From: an uncultured Cellvibrio sp.
GTDB taxonomy: Bacteria; Pseudomonadota; Gammaproteobacteria; Pseudomonadales; Cellvibrionaceae
NCBI GenBank assembly: GCA_946481095.1
Contig: CAMLML010000069.1
Location: 1 to 24,958, forward strand
Direction of reading: 5' to 3'
DNA: 24,958 nt
Shown: piece after piece, positions 1-8,321 of the stretch
How positions within the stretch are numbered: the first letter of the stretch is position 1
Layout of the letters: each line of letters opens with the position of its first letter
The notes under the pieces: generated by a model
The model's database searches: none
Seen by the model: the letters and a program-made list of their open reading frames with translations, nothing else
What the model was told of the DNA's origin: nothing
Program-made: the position numbers and the translations under genes

Positions 1-76
1 AGAGCGCAGCGACTTCCGACAATTTTTTTGAAATTAAAAATCAAAATGTCGGAAGTCGCTGCGCTCTTCCAACCTA
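1..76. repeat. Palindromic dispersed repeat (REP-like), copy 1
   Basis: Two perfectly complementary 21-nt arms (1-21 and 47-67) are separated by an AT-rich 25-nt spacer and can form a long hairpin. The arm begins AGAGCGCAGCGACTTCCGAC. Positions 47-76 recur exactly, in inverse orientation, at 24859-24888 at the other end of the window, so this is a dispersed element rather than a local hairpin. It lies just past the pilU stop codon and has no T-run in the pilU direction, so it is a poor classical terminator, though it could protect mRNA 3' ends. No coding capacity is visible. Its left limit may lie outside the window. Confidence 0.85.
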
Positions 77-87
77 CAAACTAAAAA

Positions 88-1233
88 TCAAAACATCCGG
101 CCGCGATTATTTTGTTCTTCGGTTTGTATCGACAAGCTGTCGGCAGCGTGTGACAAATAGTTGGCATCGGTTTCGCTGGCGAGTTTGATCATCAAACGCA
201 GATCGTTTGGTGAGTCGGCGTGAAGCAGTGCGTCTTCGTAAGTGATTTCGCCGTTGTCGTAAAGATTGTAGAGCGCCTGATCGAAAGTTTGCATACCAAG
301 TTCAGTGGAACGTTTCATCAGATCTTTAAGATCGGCCACTTCACCCTTGCGAATTAAATCCTGCGCCAGTGGGGTATTGATCATAATTTCCAGACAAGCG
401 CGACGACCATTGCCGTCAGGTGTTGGAATTAATTGCTGCGCAACAATCGCTTTTAAATTGAGAGAGAGATCCATCCATAATTGACGATGGCGATCAGCAG
501 GGAAGAAGTGAATGATGCGATCCAGTGCCTGGTTAGCATTGTTGGCGTGCAGTGTACATAAACACAGATGGCCGGTTTCGGCAAAGGCAATCGCGTGATC
601 CATGGTTTCGCGCGAACGCACCTCGCCAATCAGAATCACATCGGGTGCCTGACGCAAGGTATTTTTCAATGCAACTTCAAATGATTCTGTATCAATTCCC
701 ACTTCGCGCTGCGTAATAATGCAGCCCTCGTGTTGATGAATAAATTCGATGGGATCTTCAATCGAAATAATATGGCCTTTTGAATTTTTATTGCGATGGC
801 CGATCATCGACGCAAGTGATGTGGATTTACCGGTACCGGTTGCACCGACAAAAATAATCAGACCACGTTTGGTCATAGCTAATTCTTTGACTATTTCCGG
901 CAGACTTAACTCATCGATCGTAGGGATTTTGGTTTCGATGCGGCGTAGAACCATTCCGGTCAGGTTGCGTTGATAAAAAGCGCTCGCACGAAAACGGCCA
1001 ATTCCACGTGCACTTACTGCAAAATTCAACTCCTTGTTTTCCAAATATTCTGTGCGTTGTTTTTCATTCATCACGCTTAGCACCAACTCGCGCGCTTTTT
1101 CCGGAGCCAGCGGAGTGGCAGTTACGGGCAAGATTTTGCCATGGACTTTCATTGAAGGGGGAACACCGGCTGTGATAAATAAATCCGATGCACCTTTTTC
1201 CACCATTAATGCTAATAAACGATCAAAGTCCAT
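88..1233 (-). CDS. pilU: Type IV pilus retraction ATPase PilU
   Basis: This is a hexameric cytoplasmic motor ATPase of the PilT/PilU (GspE-like) family. It assists PilT in depolymerising type IV pili during twitching motility. Visible motifs over 381 residues are: N-terminal PAS-like region about 1-100; Walker A GATGTGKST at 130-138; Asp box ED at 159-160; Walker B DVILIGEVR at 198-206; His box around 222-232 (HLCLCTLHANN). The PilU-type C-terminal tail is longer than that of PilT, which separates the two paralogues. Length is normal for PilU. It lies 59 bp downstream of pilT on the same strand, with a small hairpin between them, and is probably co-transcribed. A modest AGG Shine-Dalgarno sits about 10 nt before the ATG. 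Family assignment is firm. Confidence 0.95.
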   Translation of the reverse strand: MDFDRLLALMVEKGASDLFITAGVPPSMKVHGKILPVTATPLAPEKARELVLSVMNEKQRTEYLENKELNFAVSARGIGRFRASAFYQRNLTGMVLRRIETKIPTIDELSLPEIVKELAMTKRGLIIFVGATGTGKSTSLASMIGHRNKNSKGHIISIEDPIEFIHQHEGCIITQREVGIDTESFEVALKNTLRQAPDVILIGEVRSRETMDHAIAFAETGHLCLCTLHANNANQALDRIIHFFPADRHRQLWMDLSLNLKAIVAQQLIPTPDGNGRRACLEIMINTPLAQDLIRKGEVADLKDLMKRSTELGMQTFDQALYNLYDNGEITYEDALLHADSPNDLRLMIKLASETDANYLSHAADSLSIQTEEQNNRGRMF

Positions 1234-1257
1234 AATAAATACCTGCTAATTTTTGTT

Positions 1258-1280
1258 CCCTCCTCTTTCGAAGGGGAGGG
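1258..1280. repeat. GC-rich hairpin between pilT and pilU
   Basis: A near-perfect palindrome has arms CCCTCC (1258-1263) and GGAGGG (1275-1280), and pairing continues inward to a TCG turn, about 10 bp with one G-T pair. It sits in the 59-bp gap between the pilT stop and the pilU start. It has no adjacent T-run, so it may act as an mRNA processing or stabilising stem, or a leaky attenuator that sets the PilT/PilU ratio. Its CCCTC/GAGGG composition resembles the inner palindromes of the repeat at 9376-9480, so it could be a decayed relative. The function is inferred. Confidence 0.6.
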
Positions 1281-1292
1281 TGGTTTGTTTAA

Positions 1293-2327
1293 TTAGAAAT
1301 TTTCCGGGAATTTGGCTTTGGCTTTGGCCTGGTCGCGTGCAATTATTCTGCGTGCAACCAAATCAGACAAACATTGATCCATAGTCTGCATGCCCAGGCT
1401 CGCACCGGTTTGAATGGCAGAATACATCTGCGCAACTTTATCTTCACGTATCAAGTTACGAATTGCGGCAGTACCGCGCATAATTTCGTGTGCGGCTACG
1501 CGGCCGCCGCCATTTTTCTTCAACAGTGTTTGCGATATTACTGCTTGCAGTGATTCGGATAACATCGAGCGTACCATCGCTTTTTCGTTAGCCGGGAATA
1601 CGTCAACTATACGGTCAATGGTTTTGGCGGCGGATGTGGTGTGCAGGGTTCCAAAAACAATATGCCCTGTTTCTGCTGCAGTCAGTGCCAGACGGATAGT
1701 TTCCAGGTCGCGCATCTCACCAACCAGAATCACGTCGGGGTCTTCACGCAGTGCGGAACGCAGGGCTTCAGCAAATCCGTGTGTATCGCGATGAACTTCG
1801 CGCTGGTTAATCAGGCATTTTTTTGATTCATGCACGAATTCGATAGGGTCTTCGATGGTCAGTACGTGTTCGTAGCGGTTGTCGTTGATGTAATCGATCA
1901 TCGCGGCCAGCGTAGTTGATTTGCCCGATCCTGTTGGCCCTGTTACCAAAACCAGACCGCGCGGTACATGGCAAATATCGCGGAATACATTGCCCATGCC
2001 CAACTCTTCCATGGTTAATACTTTGGAAGGAATCGTACGAAAAACGGCACCGGCACCACGGTTCTGGTTAAAAGCATTCACCCGGAAACGGGCAACGCCA
2101 GGAACTTCAAATGAGAAATCGGTTTCCAGAAATTCTTCGTAGTCCTTGCGTTGCTTGTCATTCATAATGTCGTAAATCAAACCATGAACTTGTTTGTGCT
2201 CCATGGGTGGCAAATTAATTCTGCGCACATCACCATCAACCCTGATCATGGGCGGCAATCCCGCAGACAAGTGCAAATCAGACGCGCCTTGTTTGGCACT
2301 AAACGCCAGAAGTTCAGTAATATCCAT
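1293..2327 (-). CDS. pilT: Type IV pilus retraction ATPase PilT
   Basis: This is the main cytoplasmic motor for pilus retraction, working as a hexamer beneath the inner-membrane PilC platform. The ATG at 2327 gives 344 residues, the canonical PilT length, beginning MDITELLAFSAKQGASDLHL. The frame stays open for 18 more codons upstream, but those residues are unlike PilT, and AAGG lies about 10 nt before the chosen ATG. Motifs are: Walker A GPTGSGKST at 130-138; Asp box ED at 159-160; Walker B DVILVGEMR at 198-206; His box around 222-230; and the retraction-specific C-terminal AIRNLIRE at 288-295. It heads a pilT-pilU unit divergent from yggS, with 94 bp between start codons, an arrangement shared with Pseudomonas. 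Confidence 0.96.
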   Translation of the reverse strand: MDITELLAFSAKQGASDLHLSAGLPPMIRVDGDVRRINLPPMEHKQVHGLIYDIMNDKQRKDYEEFLETDFSFEVPGVARFRVNAFNQNRGAGAVFRTIPSKVLTMEELGMGNVFRDICHVPRGLVLVTGPTGSGKSTTLAAMIDYINDNRYEHVLTIEDPIEFVHESKKCLINQREVHRDTHGFAEALRSALREDPDVILVGEMRDLETIRLALTAAETGHIVFGTLHTTSAAKTIDRIVDVFPANEKAMVRSMLSESLQAVISQTLLKKNGGGRVAAHEIMRGTAAIRNLIREDKVAQMYSAIQTGASLGMQTMDQCLSDLVARRIIARDQAKAKAKFPENF

Positions 2328-2421
2328 GAGCTTTACCTTATAGAATTGGACAATATTTATTCTTTCCAACAACTGCAACACGGGTTGAGGCAGTCGGACA
2401 ACTATTCAACGGCTACACGAT

Positions 2422-3117
2422 ATGCAAAAGATAGACGACAAGTTGCAGAAAGTCACCGAACGAATTAATCGTGCGGTGTTGGAATCCGGTCGAAAACCAC
2501 AAACTGTGCGCCTGATCGCTGTCAGTAAAACCCAACCAGCGAGTGCAATTCGCCAAGCCTACCACGCCGGGCAGCGAATGTTTGGTGAAAATTATTTACA
2601 GGAAGCTTTGGATAAACAACAGCAACTTACTGATCTTCAGGATCTGGAGTGGCATTTTATCGGGCCTGTGCAATCCAATAAAACCAGGTTGATTGCGGAG
2701 CATTTTTCATGGGTACACAGTGTGGACAGGTTGAAAATTGCCCAGCGATTATCAGAGCAAAGGCCGTCATCATTACCGGCACTGAATGTTTGCATTCAAA
2801 TCAACATAGACGATGAAAATACCAAATCCGGTGTGCAGCTGCAGGCATTGCCGGAACTGGTTGCCGCTGTAAAATCCCTGCCCAAATTGCAATTGCGTGG
2901 ATTAATGGCGATACCGGCAGCCGGAAATAATCCTGAACAACAGCGAGCTGCTTTTCGTAAAATGACCGAGTTAAAAAATCAGTACAGTTTCATGGACAGT
3001 TTGTCGATGGGCATGTCAGGTGATTTGGAAATCGCTATTGCAGAAGGTGCAACATTGGTGAGAGTAGGAACGGATATTTTTGGATCGCGGGTTGTAAAAA
3101 GTAATAAAAACAATTGA
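2422..3117 (+). CDS. yggS: YggS/PROSC-family pyridoxal phosphate homeostasis protein
   Basis: This PLP-binding protein has the alanine-racemase-type TIM-barrel fold (Alr_racN) and no established catalytic activity. Family members buffer free PLP and affect amino-acid and keto-acid balance. The Schiff-base lysine is K36 in AVSKTQP; FGENYLQE follows; and the phosphate-binding end GMSGDLEIAI...RVGTDIFGSR is intact. At 231 residues it is a normal, single-domain member. The ATG lacks a strong Shine-Dalgarno. It begins a run yggS-proC-yggT-yggU with gaps of 26 and 14 bp and then a 1-nt overlap, so it is very likely an operon. Pairing with proC is widespread in bacteria and fits a role in proline and amino-acid metabolism. 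Confidence 0.95.
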   Translation: MQKIDDKLQKVTERINRAVLESGRKPQTVRLIAVSKTQPASAIRQAYHAGQRMFGENYLQEALDKQQQLTDLQDLEWHFIGPVQSNKTRLIAEHFSWVHSVDRLKIAQRLSEQRPSSLPALNVCIQINIDDENTKSGVQLQALPELVAAVKSLPKLQLRGLMAIPAAGNNPEQQRAAFRKMTELKNQYSFMDSLSMGMSGDLEIAIAEGATLVRVGTDIFGSRVVKSNKNN

Positions 3118-3143
3118 ATTTTTATTGAGAAATTGAGATCAAG

Positions 3144-3965
3144 ATGACAAATAAAAAAATCGCTTTTATCGGCGCAGGTAATATGGCCAAAGCCATTATT
3201 GGCGGCCTTACAAAACAAGGTTATGACGCGAAAAATATCATTGCATCGGGGCCCAGAATAGAAAGTTTGCAAAAAGTTGCGGATGAATTTTCTGTAGCCA
3301 TTACAACAGACAATCTTGCTGCTGTGCGAAATGCAGATTTGGTGATCTTGTCCGTCAAACCACAAATATTGAAGCAGGTTGCCAGCGAATTATCGGTTGC
3401 CTTGATGCATAAACCATTGGTCATATCGCTGGCAGCTGGTATTACAACCAATAGCTTATTGCGTTGGTTGAATGGCGAATATGCAATAGTCCGTTGTATG
3501 CCCAACACACCCAGTCAGTTATTGATGGGCGCTGCGGGATTATTTGCCAATACCTTTGTCAGCTATGAACAAAAACAACTTGCCAATACGATTTTGTCCG
3601 CGGTAGGAATTGTGAGTTGGGTTGAAGATGAATCCCTGCTCAATGCAGTTACTGCTGTTTCAGGCTCGGGGCCAGCTTATTATTTTTTATTTATGGAGGC
3701 CATGATTGATGCTGCCGTTGCCCAGGGTTTGTCTAAAGAAATGGCAACACAACTGACTTTGCAAACAGCGCTAGGCGCTGCAAATCTGGCAAAACAAAGC
3801 GATCTTGATATTGTCGAGCTGCGTCGTCGTGTAACATCGCCGAAAGGCACAACTGAACAAGCTATTTTGTCATTTGAAAAAGACAATATTCGTGAAGCAG
3901 TAAAAAATGCAATGCAGGCCTGCAGCAATCGTGCAGCAGAATTATCTGTGTTATTAGGTGAATAA
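3144..3965 (+). CDS. proC: Pyrroline-5-carboxylate reductase
   Basis: This enzyme reduces 1-pyrroline-5-carboxylate to L-proline with NAD(P)H, the last step of proline synthesis in the cytoplasm. At 273 residues the length is normal. The N-terminal Rossmann nucleotide-binding motif GAGNMA is at 10-15. The C-terminal dimerisation and substrate domain holds SGSGPAYY at 173-180 and the family signature TSPKGTTEQA at 231-240. It lies 26 bp after yggS and 14 bp before yggT on the same strand. A purine-rich AGAAATTGAGA stretch before the ATG serves as ribosome-binding site. Nothing unusual is seen. Confidence 0.97.
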   Translation: MTNKKIAFIGAGNMAKAIIGGLTKQGYDAKNIIASGPRIESLQKVADEFSVAITTDNLAAVRNADLVILSVKPQILKQVASELSVALMHKPLVISLAAGITTNSLLRWLNGEYAIVRCMPNTPSQLLMGAAGLFANTFVSYEQKQLANTILSAVGIVSWVEDESLLNAVTAVSGSGPAYYFLFMEAMIDAAVAQGLSKEMATQLTLQTALGAANLAKQSDLDIVELRRRVTSPKGTTEQAILSFEKDNIREAVKNAMQACSNRAAELSVLLGE

Positions 3966-3979
3966 ATTCCGGAGTTTTT

Positions 3980-4570
3980 ATGATCAGTAGCATATTTCAT
4001 TTGATTGTTTATACCTTGATGTCTGTATTGCTTTTTTTCATCATTATGAGATTGCTGCTGCAGTTGGTGAGAGCAGATTTCTACAATCCGCTGTCACAAG
4101 CGATTGTCAAAGGTACACAGCCTTTGTTGCGACCTTTTCGCAAAATTATTCCGGGATTTTTTGGTATTGATCTGGCGTCTATAGTCCTGATCATCCTTGT
4201 TCAATATCTGGCATCGATATTGTTGTTACTCACTCTGGGGTCATCGATATTTGCAAATCCGATATTATTAATTCTGTGGGGAATGTTGGGTGCGGCAACT
4301 TATGTAACCGGAATAATTTTTATTGCTTTGCTGGTTTCGATCATTGGTAGTTTTATTCCGCAACTTGCTTATCATCCATTATTTAATCTTGCCGGCCAAA
4401 TTGTGGAGCCTTTCGCCAGACCCTTCCGGAAATTAATTCCGCCCCTGGGCGGCATGTTGGATATCTCGCCCATTTTTGTCTTTCTTTGTCTGAAGATTGT
4501 CAATATGTTGATTGATTATGCTGCGCAGTATCTGGGTGTAATTTCCAAAATAGTCATTGGATACTGGTAA
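3980..4570 (+). CDS. yggT: YggT-family integral membrane protein
   Basis: This inner-membrane protein is made of two tandem YGGT domains. Each has a hydrophobic helix, then the hallmark motif, then another helix: RPFRKIIP at 51-58 and RPFRKLIP at 147-154. Hydrophobic segments lie around 5-30, 63-88, 95-125 and 160-180 of 196 residues. The biochemical role is not established. Family members have been linked to osmotic or potassium tolerance and, in other lineages, to cell division or photosystem biogenesis. GGAG lies about 5 nt before the ATG, and the stop overlaps the yggU start in TAATG, indicating translational coupling. Confidence 0.93.
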   Translation: MISSIFHLIVYTLMSVLLFFIIMRLLLQLVRADFYNPLSQAIVKGTQPLLRPFRKIIPGFFGIDLASIVLIILVQYLASILLLLTLGSSIFANPILLILWGMLGAATYVTGIIFIALLVSIIGSFIPQLAYHPLFNLAGQIVEPFARPFRKLIPPLGGMLDISPIFVFLCLKIVNMLIDYAAQYLGVISKIVIGYW

Positions 4571-4860
4571 TGTCCCGGTCTCATTTTCAATGGCAAAACA
4601 CCGATTTATTGTTGTTTTGCCATCTGCAACCCAATGCCAGTAAAAATGAATTTGGTGGCTTGCATGGCGACAGATTAAAGCTCCGAATCAAGGCTCCACC
4701 CGTTGATGGCAAAGCAAATGCATTGCTAATTGATTGGTTGAGTGAAGAGTTTGCTGTCGCAAAAAGTCAGGTATGTATCGAGTCCGGAGAATTAGGGCGC
4801 CAGAAAAATATTCGAATACGTGCGCCGAAAACATTACCGGCAGGTGCACATCTTCAATAA
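4570..4860 (+). CDS. yggU: YggU-family (DUF167) protein
   Basis: This small, 96-residue cytoplasmic protein belongs to the DUF167/YggU family, whose function is unknown. The conserved family core is visible: QPNASKNEFGG, then GDRLKLRIKAPPVDGKANAL, with the PPVDGKAN stretch being diagnostic. It shares one nucleotide with the yggT stop codon, so translation is probably coupled. It is the last gene of the yggS-proC-yggT-yggU run; an AT-rich 217-bp gap follows before the next start. No terminator hairpin with a T-run is obvious after it. Confidence 0.92.
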   Translation: MSRSHFQWQNTDLLLFCHLQPNASKNEFGGLHGDRLKLRIKAPPVDGKANALLIDWLSEEFAVAKSQVCIESGELGRQKNIRIRAPKTLPAGAHLQ

Positions 4861-5077
4861 ACACTGTAAAAATAATTTCAATTAATTTATATAACTAAAA
4901 ATATTGATTTAATTTTTCTTATGTTAAAAAATCACAGCCTGTATTGGATAGTTGTTTCTCAAAGTATCACTCACTGCGCCTTGGTCGGGATTTTTGACCG
5001 TTTGCCGACAGGCATCTGGTCTCTGGCGCGCTATTCATGTTTAATCGCCTCAACTCTGTATTTTGTGAGTGTTCCCT
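4861..5077 (+). promoter_or_regulatory. AT-rich intergenic region before the dynamin-like gene
   Basis: A 217-bp gap with a strikingly AT-rich first half (about 4861-4930) separates yggU from the GTPase gene. A weak sigma-70-like pair, TTGATT (4904-4909) and AAAAAT (4927-4932) with 17-bp spacing, could be the GTPase promoter. No RNA gene, terminator or credible short gene is seen. A small open frame from 4921 runs into the next gene and is probably chance. Confidence 0.3.
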
Positions 5078-7099
5078 ATGGATCTCAAATCATTAAAGCG
5101 CCAGGTTACCCACTATCATCAGTGGAAGCATGAACTTGATGAACGTTTGCAAGCATTTGAGCTTTGGGGACGTACCCATAAGATGCTCAATAATCAGGTT
5201 TATAAAACGCTTCAGCGCGCCAGAAAAATATTACAGGGTGATAGTTTTACGATTGCATGTGTGGGCGAGTTTTCCCGTGGTAAAACAGAATTAATTAATG
5301 CTCTGTTATATACGGGCGGTGGTCGTCGATTATTGCCTTCGCAGCCTGGGCGAACCACCATGTGTCCCACGGATATTTTTTGGGATGCATCGCAACCGGC
5401 AAACTGTGTGCGTTTACTGCCCATAGAAACCCGTCGTACCAGCACCAATTTATCCAAATTCAAACGCATTCCGCAAAATTGGGTGACCATTCCTTTTGAT
5501 GTTAATGATCAGGAACAAATGCGTGCTGCAATCAATCAGGTCAGCGCCAGTAAACAAGTCACTATGTCGGAAGCCATCAAGTTAGGTTTCACCAAAGATG
5601 ATGTTGAAGCTTCAACAGAAAAAGGTATGGTGATGGTTCCTGCCTGGCGACACGCACTGATTAATCTGGATCATCCTTTGTTGCGTCAGGGGTTGCGTAT
5701 TCTGGATACACCCGGATTGAATGCATTGGGTAATGAACCCGAATTAACCTTGAAAACTTTACCGGAAGCCCAGGCCATTTTGTTTGTGCTTTCTGCGGCT
5801 GCCGGTGTCACCAGCAGCGACATGCAAATTTGGCAGGAGCATATTCAGGTTTTGCGTCAGGAGAATTGCACAACTGTTATTACACTCCTGAATAAAATTG
5901 ACAGTTTATGGGATGACTTGAATGGTGAGCAGGAGATTGAAGCCAATATTGCCAGCCTGAGAAAATTAACCGCAAAACAGCTCAAGATGTTACCGGAACA
6001 TGTGCTGCCGATTTCGGCGAAACAGGGGTTGCTGGCGAAGGTTGGAAAAAATACTGCGCTGTTGGATCGCAGCCATTTTTCTACATTGGAGCGTTTGTTA
6101 GCTGAATGTGTACTGCATAACCAACACCAAATTGTCAGCAATTCTTTAATGGCTGACAGTGAAGAGATGATAATTCGTTCTTATCACGGCTTGGCCCGAC
6201 GTGTCACAGAATGTGAAAAAGAAATTGCTGAGCTGCGTGCATCTGTTCCCGGAAGCCATGCCGACAAGTTGCAGGAAATGCGAGATGCTGTGCGCAAATC
6301 GCACCATGACTATCACAAACAGGCACTGTCGTTGCGTACCAGCCAACGGCTGATTGAATCACAGCGTCTTGCATTGCTCTCACCTGTGAGTGTCGGATTG
6401 CTGGAAAAACAAATTATTCAAGCGCACAAAAATCTTGCAGAAAGCTGGACTACAAAAGGGCTTTCAAATGCAATTGGAAAATTTTTTGATGATGTTGATA
6501 GCAGTATGCAACATCTGGAGCGTGAAATTGACAGGGTGAACAGAGTGGTAAAATCCATTTACTCTCGCCCTGAACACGGTATTCGCGATGGTGATTTGAT
6601 GATTAGTCATTTGCTGAAAATTCAAAAGCAGCGCCGTCGCCTTCGTCAATTACATAATCACGCCAATGATTTTCGCGCATCTCTCTCCAATCTTTTGAGT
6701 AGTAAAAGTACATTCATCAGCCGGTTTATCAGCAGTCTGGTGAATGAGGTGCGACAAGTGTATGTGGACATCAACCAGCATATTGTGTATTGGTTGCGCG
6801 AAGCGTTGGCACCTTTGCATCATCACAATCAATATCAAAAACATTTACTGGAGCAGCACATGCTGCGGCTCGCACAATTGCAAGGCACAAAAAATACCTT
6901 GGCCCAACAGGTTGAAAGCTTGCAGACAAATTATTATCAAATGCAGGCCGCGCTTCAGCAGCTTGAGCCTTTGTATCACCAGGTTGTCAAATCGCCCATG
7001 CAGGATAGGATTGAGGACAAACTGGTTGAGCCTGCTCCCGTAGCGCTGAAAATGGCAGACGTTGTGGATCTGTCAAGCAAACGAATGCCAAGGAATTGA
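5078..7099 (+). CDS. Bacterial dynamin-like GTPase with coiled-coil C-terminus
   Basis: This large GTPase (673 residues) belongs to the dynamin superfamily. Counting from the ATG at 5078: N-terminal helical region 1-55; G1/P-loop GEFSRGKT at 63-70; a switch region with PGRTTMCPTD near 90-99; G3 DTPG at 210-213; G4 NKID at 272-275; SAK at 313-315. From about 360 to the end it is largely helical, rich in Gln, Leu and Arg, fitting the neck/trunk of bacterial dynamin-like proteins. No clear transmembrane segment is visible. The frame extends to a GTG at 5069, but the ATG is better placed. Relatives remodel or tether membranes; the role of this one is unknown. It stands alone, not paired with a second dynamin. 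Family is firm, function inferred. Confidence 0.88.
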   Translation: MDLKSLKRQVTHYHQWKHELDERLQAFELWGRTHKMLNNQVYKTLQRARKILQGDSFTIACVGEFSRGKTELINALLYTGGGRRLLPSQPGRTTMCPTDIFWDASQPANCVRLLPIETRRTSTNLSKFKRIPQNWVTIPFDVNDQEQMRAAINQVSASKQVTMSEAIKLGFTKDDVEASTEKGMVMVPAWRHALINLDHPLLRQGLRILDTPGLNALGNEPELTLKTLPEAQAILFVLSAAAGVTSSDMQIWQEHIQVLRQENCTTVITLLNKIDSLWDDLNGEQEIEANIASLRKLTAKQLKMLPEHVLPISAKQGLLAKVGKNTALLDRSHFSTLERLLAECVLHNQHQIVSNSLMADSEEMIIRSYHGLARRVTECEKEIAELRASVPGSHADKLQEMRDAVRKSHHDYHKQALSLRTSQRLIESQRLALLSPVSVGLLEKQIIQAHKNLAESWTTKGLSNAIGKFFDDVDSSMQHLEREIDRVNRVVKSIYSRPEHGIRDGDLMISHLLKIQKQRRRLRQLHNHANDFRASLSNLLSSKSTFISRFISSLVNEVRQVYVDINQHIVYWLREALAPLHHHNQYQKHLLEQHMLRLAQLQGTKNTLAQQVESLQTNYYQMQAALQQLEPLYHQVVKSPMQDRIEDKLVEPAPVALKMADVVDLSSKRMPRN

Positions 7100-7177
7100 G
7101 TCAATCCTTTCAAGTTGATTGCAGAAAATAGCGAGTCTCTTTAGACTTTCGCCCATTTTCCCTATCGCGAGACTTTC
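7100..7177 (+). promoter_or_regulatory. Structured leader before metX (candidate)
   Basis: The 78-nt gap before metX holds a direct repeat AGACTTTC at 7143-7150 and 7170-7177, the second copy ending at the start codon. AGTCT at 7134-7138 can pair with AGACT at 7143-7147, while AGTCTC (7134-7139) can instead pair with GAGACT (7169-7174), which covers the GAGA that serves as ribosome-binding site. The two pairings exclude each other. It does not match a riboswitch class that I can recognise, and function is inferred only. Confidence 0.3.
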
Positions 7178-8320
7178 ATGCCAGACGTAATTCCGGCGGA
7201 TTCTGTGGGGCTGGTTGCTCCGCAGACCCATCACTTTACACAACCTCTTTTACTTGCCTGCGGTAAAACGCTGGATGAGTATGAAATTGTTTATGAAACC
7301 TATGGGCAATTAAACGAGGCGAAATCGAATGCGGTTCTGATTTGCCACGCGCTTTCGGGGCATCATCACGCTGCGGGTTATCATTCAATCGACGATAAAC
7401 GCCCGGGTTGGTGGGACGCATATATTGGTCCGGGTAAGCCGATTGATACCAATAAATTTTTTGTCGTGGCTTTAAATAACATTGGTGGTTGTCATGGTTC
7501 CACCGGGCCGCGTTCAATTAATCCTGCGACCGGGAAGGTGTGGGGAGCGGATTTTCCGATGATTCGTGTGCGGGACTGGGTGGCGAGTCAGGCCTGCCTT
7601 GCTGATGTGTTGGGCATTGATTGTTGGGCTGCAATTGTTGGCGGGAGTTTGGGCGGTATGCAGGTGATGCGTTGGGCACTGCAATATCCGCAGCGCATTC
7701 GTCACGCAATTGTGATTGCGTCTGCATTGAAATTGTCGGCACAAAATATTGCATTTAATGAAGCTGCACGCAAAGCGATTATGAGCGATCCAAATTTTCA
7801 TGATGGCTATTATCTTGACCATGACAGTTTACCCAAAAATGGCTTGGCAATTGCGCGTATGATCGGCCACATTACTTATTTATCTGATTACGCCATGGGC
7901 GAAAAATTCGGGCGTGATTTGCGTAGCGGCAATTTTAATTTGGGTAATGCTGAACCAGTAGAATTTCAAATTGAAAGTTATTTGCGTTATCAAGGTGATA
8001 GTTTTGCCAATACCTTTGATGCCAATTCGTATTTGCGTATTACCAAAGCGCTGGACTATTTTGATCTTGCGCGCGAATACGATGATGATCCGGTGATCGC
8101 ATTTCAACAAGCGCGTGCGAAATTTTTAGTGATCTCATTCAGCACTGATTGGCGATTTGCACCGGAGCGCTCGCGTGAAATTGTCGATGCCCTGGTGGGT
8201 GCAAACAAATCCGTTACCTATGCTGAGATTGAGTCCAAATTTGGCCACGATGCTTTTTTATTGCCAGATGAACGCTATCAGCAAGTATTTGCGCGTTACA
8301 TGGCTGGTGTGAGTGTATAA
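7178..8320 (+). CDS. metX: Homoserine O-acyltransferase MetX (probably succinyl-specific)
   Basis: This alpha/beta-hydrolase-fold enzyme activates homoserine by O-acylation, the first committed step of methionine synthesis. Over 380 residues the catalytic triad is visible: S157 in the nucleophile elbow GGSLGGMQ, D324 in [10 protein letters not shown], and H357 in KFGHDAFLL. The conserved N-terminal [11 protein letters not shown] and SINPATGK stretches are present. Members that sit beside metW in Pseudomonas-like gammaproteobacteria have been shown to use succinyl-CoA rather than acetyl-CoA; assigning that here rests on context. metW starts one nucleotide after the stop. The Shine-Dalgarno is weak and may be masked by leader pairing. 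Confidence 0.95.
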   Translation: MPDVIPADSVGLVAPQTHHFTQPLLLACGKTLDEYEIVYETYGQLNEAKSNAVLICHALSGHHHAAGYHSIDDKRPGWWDAYIGPGKPIDTNKFFVVALNNIGGCHGSTGPRSINPATGKVWGADFPMIRVRDWVASQACLADVLGIDCWAAIVGGSLGGMQVMRWALQYPQRIRHAIVIASALKLSAQNIAFNEAARKAIMSDPNFHDGYYLDHDSLPKNGLAIARMIGHITYLSDYAMGEKFGRDLRSGNFNLGNAEPVEFQIESYLRYQGDSFANTFDANSYLRITKALDYFDLAREYDDDPVIAFQQARAKFLVISFSTDWRFAPERSREIVDALVGANKSVTYAEIESKFGHDAFLLPDERYQQVFARYMAGVSV

Positions 8321-8321
8321 G

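Noticed and set aside
1414..1794. 126-codon frame on the + strand opposite pilT
   Set aside because: Antisense shadow of pilT; Ser/Arg/Pro-rich composition with no family resemblance.
4921..5133. Open frame of 70 codons upstream of the dynamin-like gene
   Set aside because: It has no good ribosome-binding site, no recognisable domain, and overlaps the start of the larger, clearly real gene in another frame.
7100..7177. Known SAM or SAH riboswitch before metX
   Set aside because: The 78-nt leader shows no consensus core that I recognise; only simple alternative pairings are visible.
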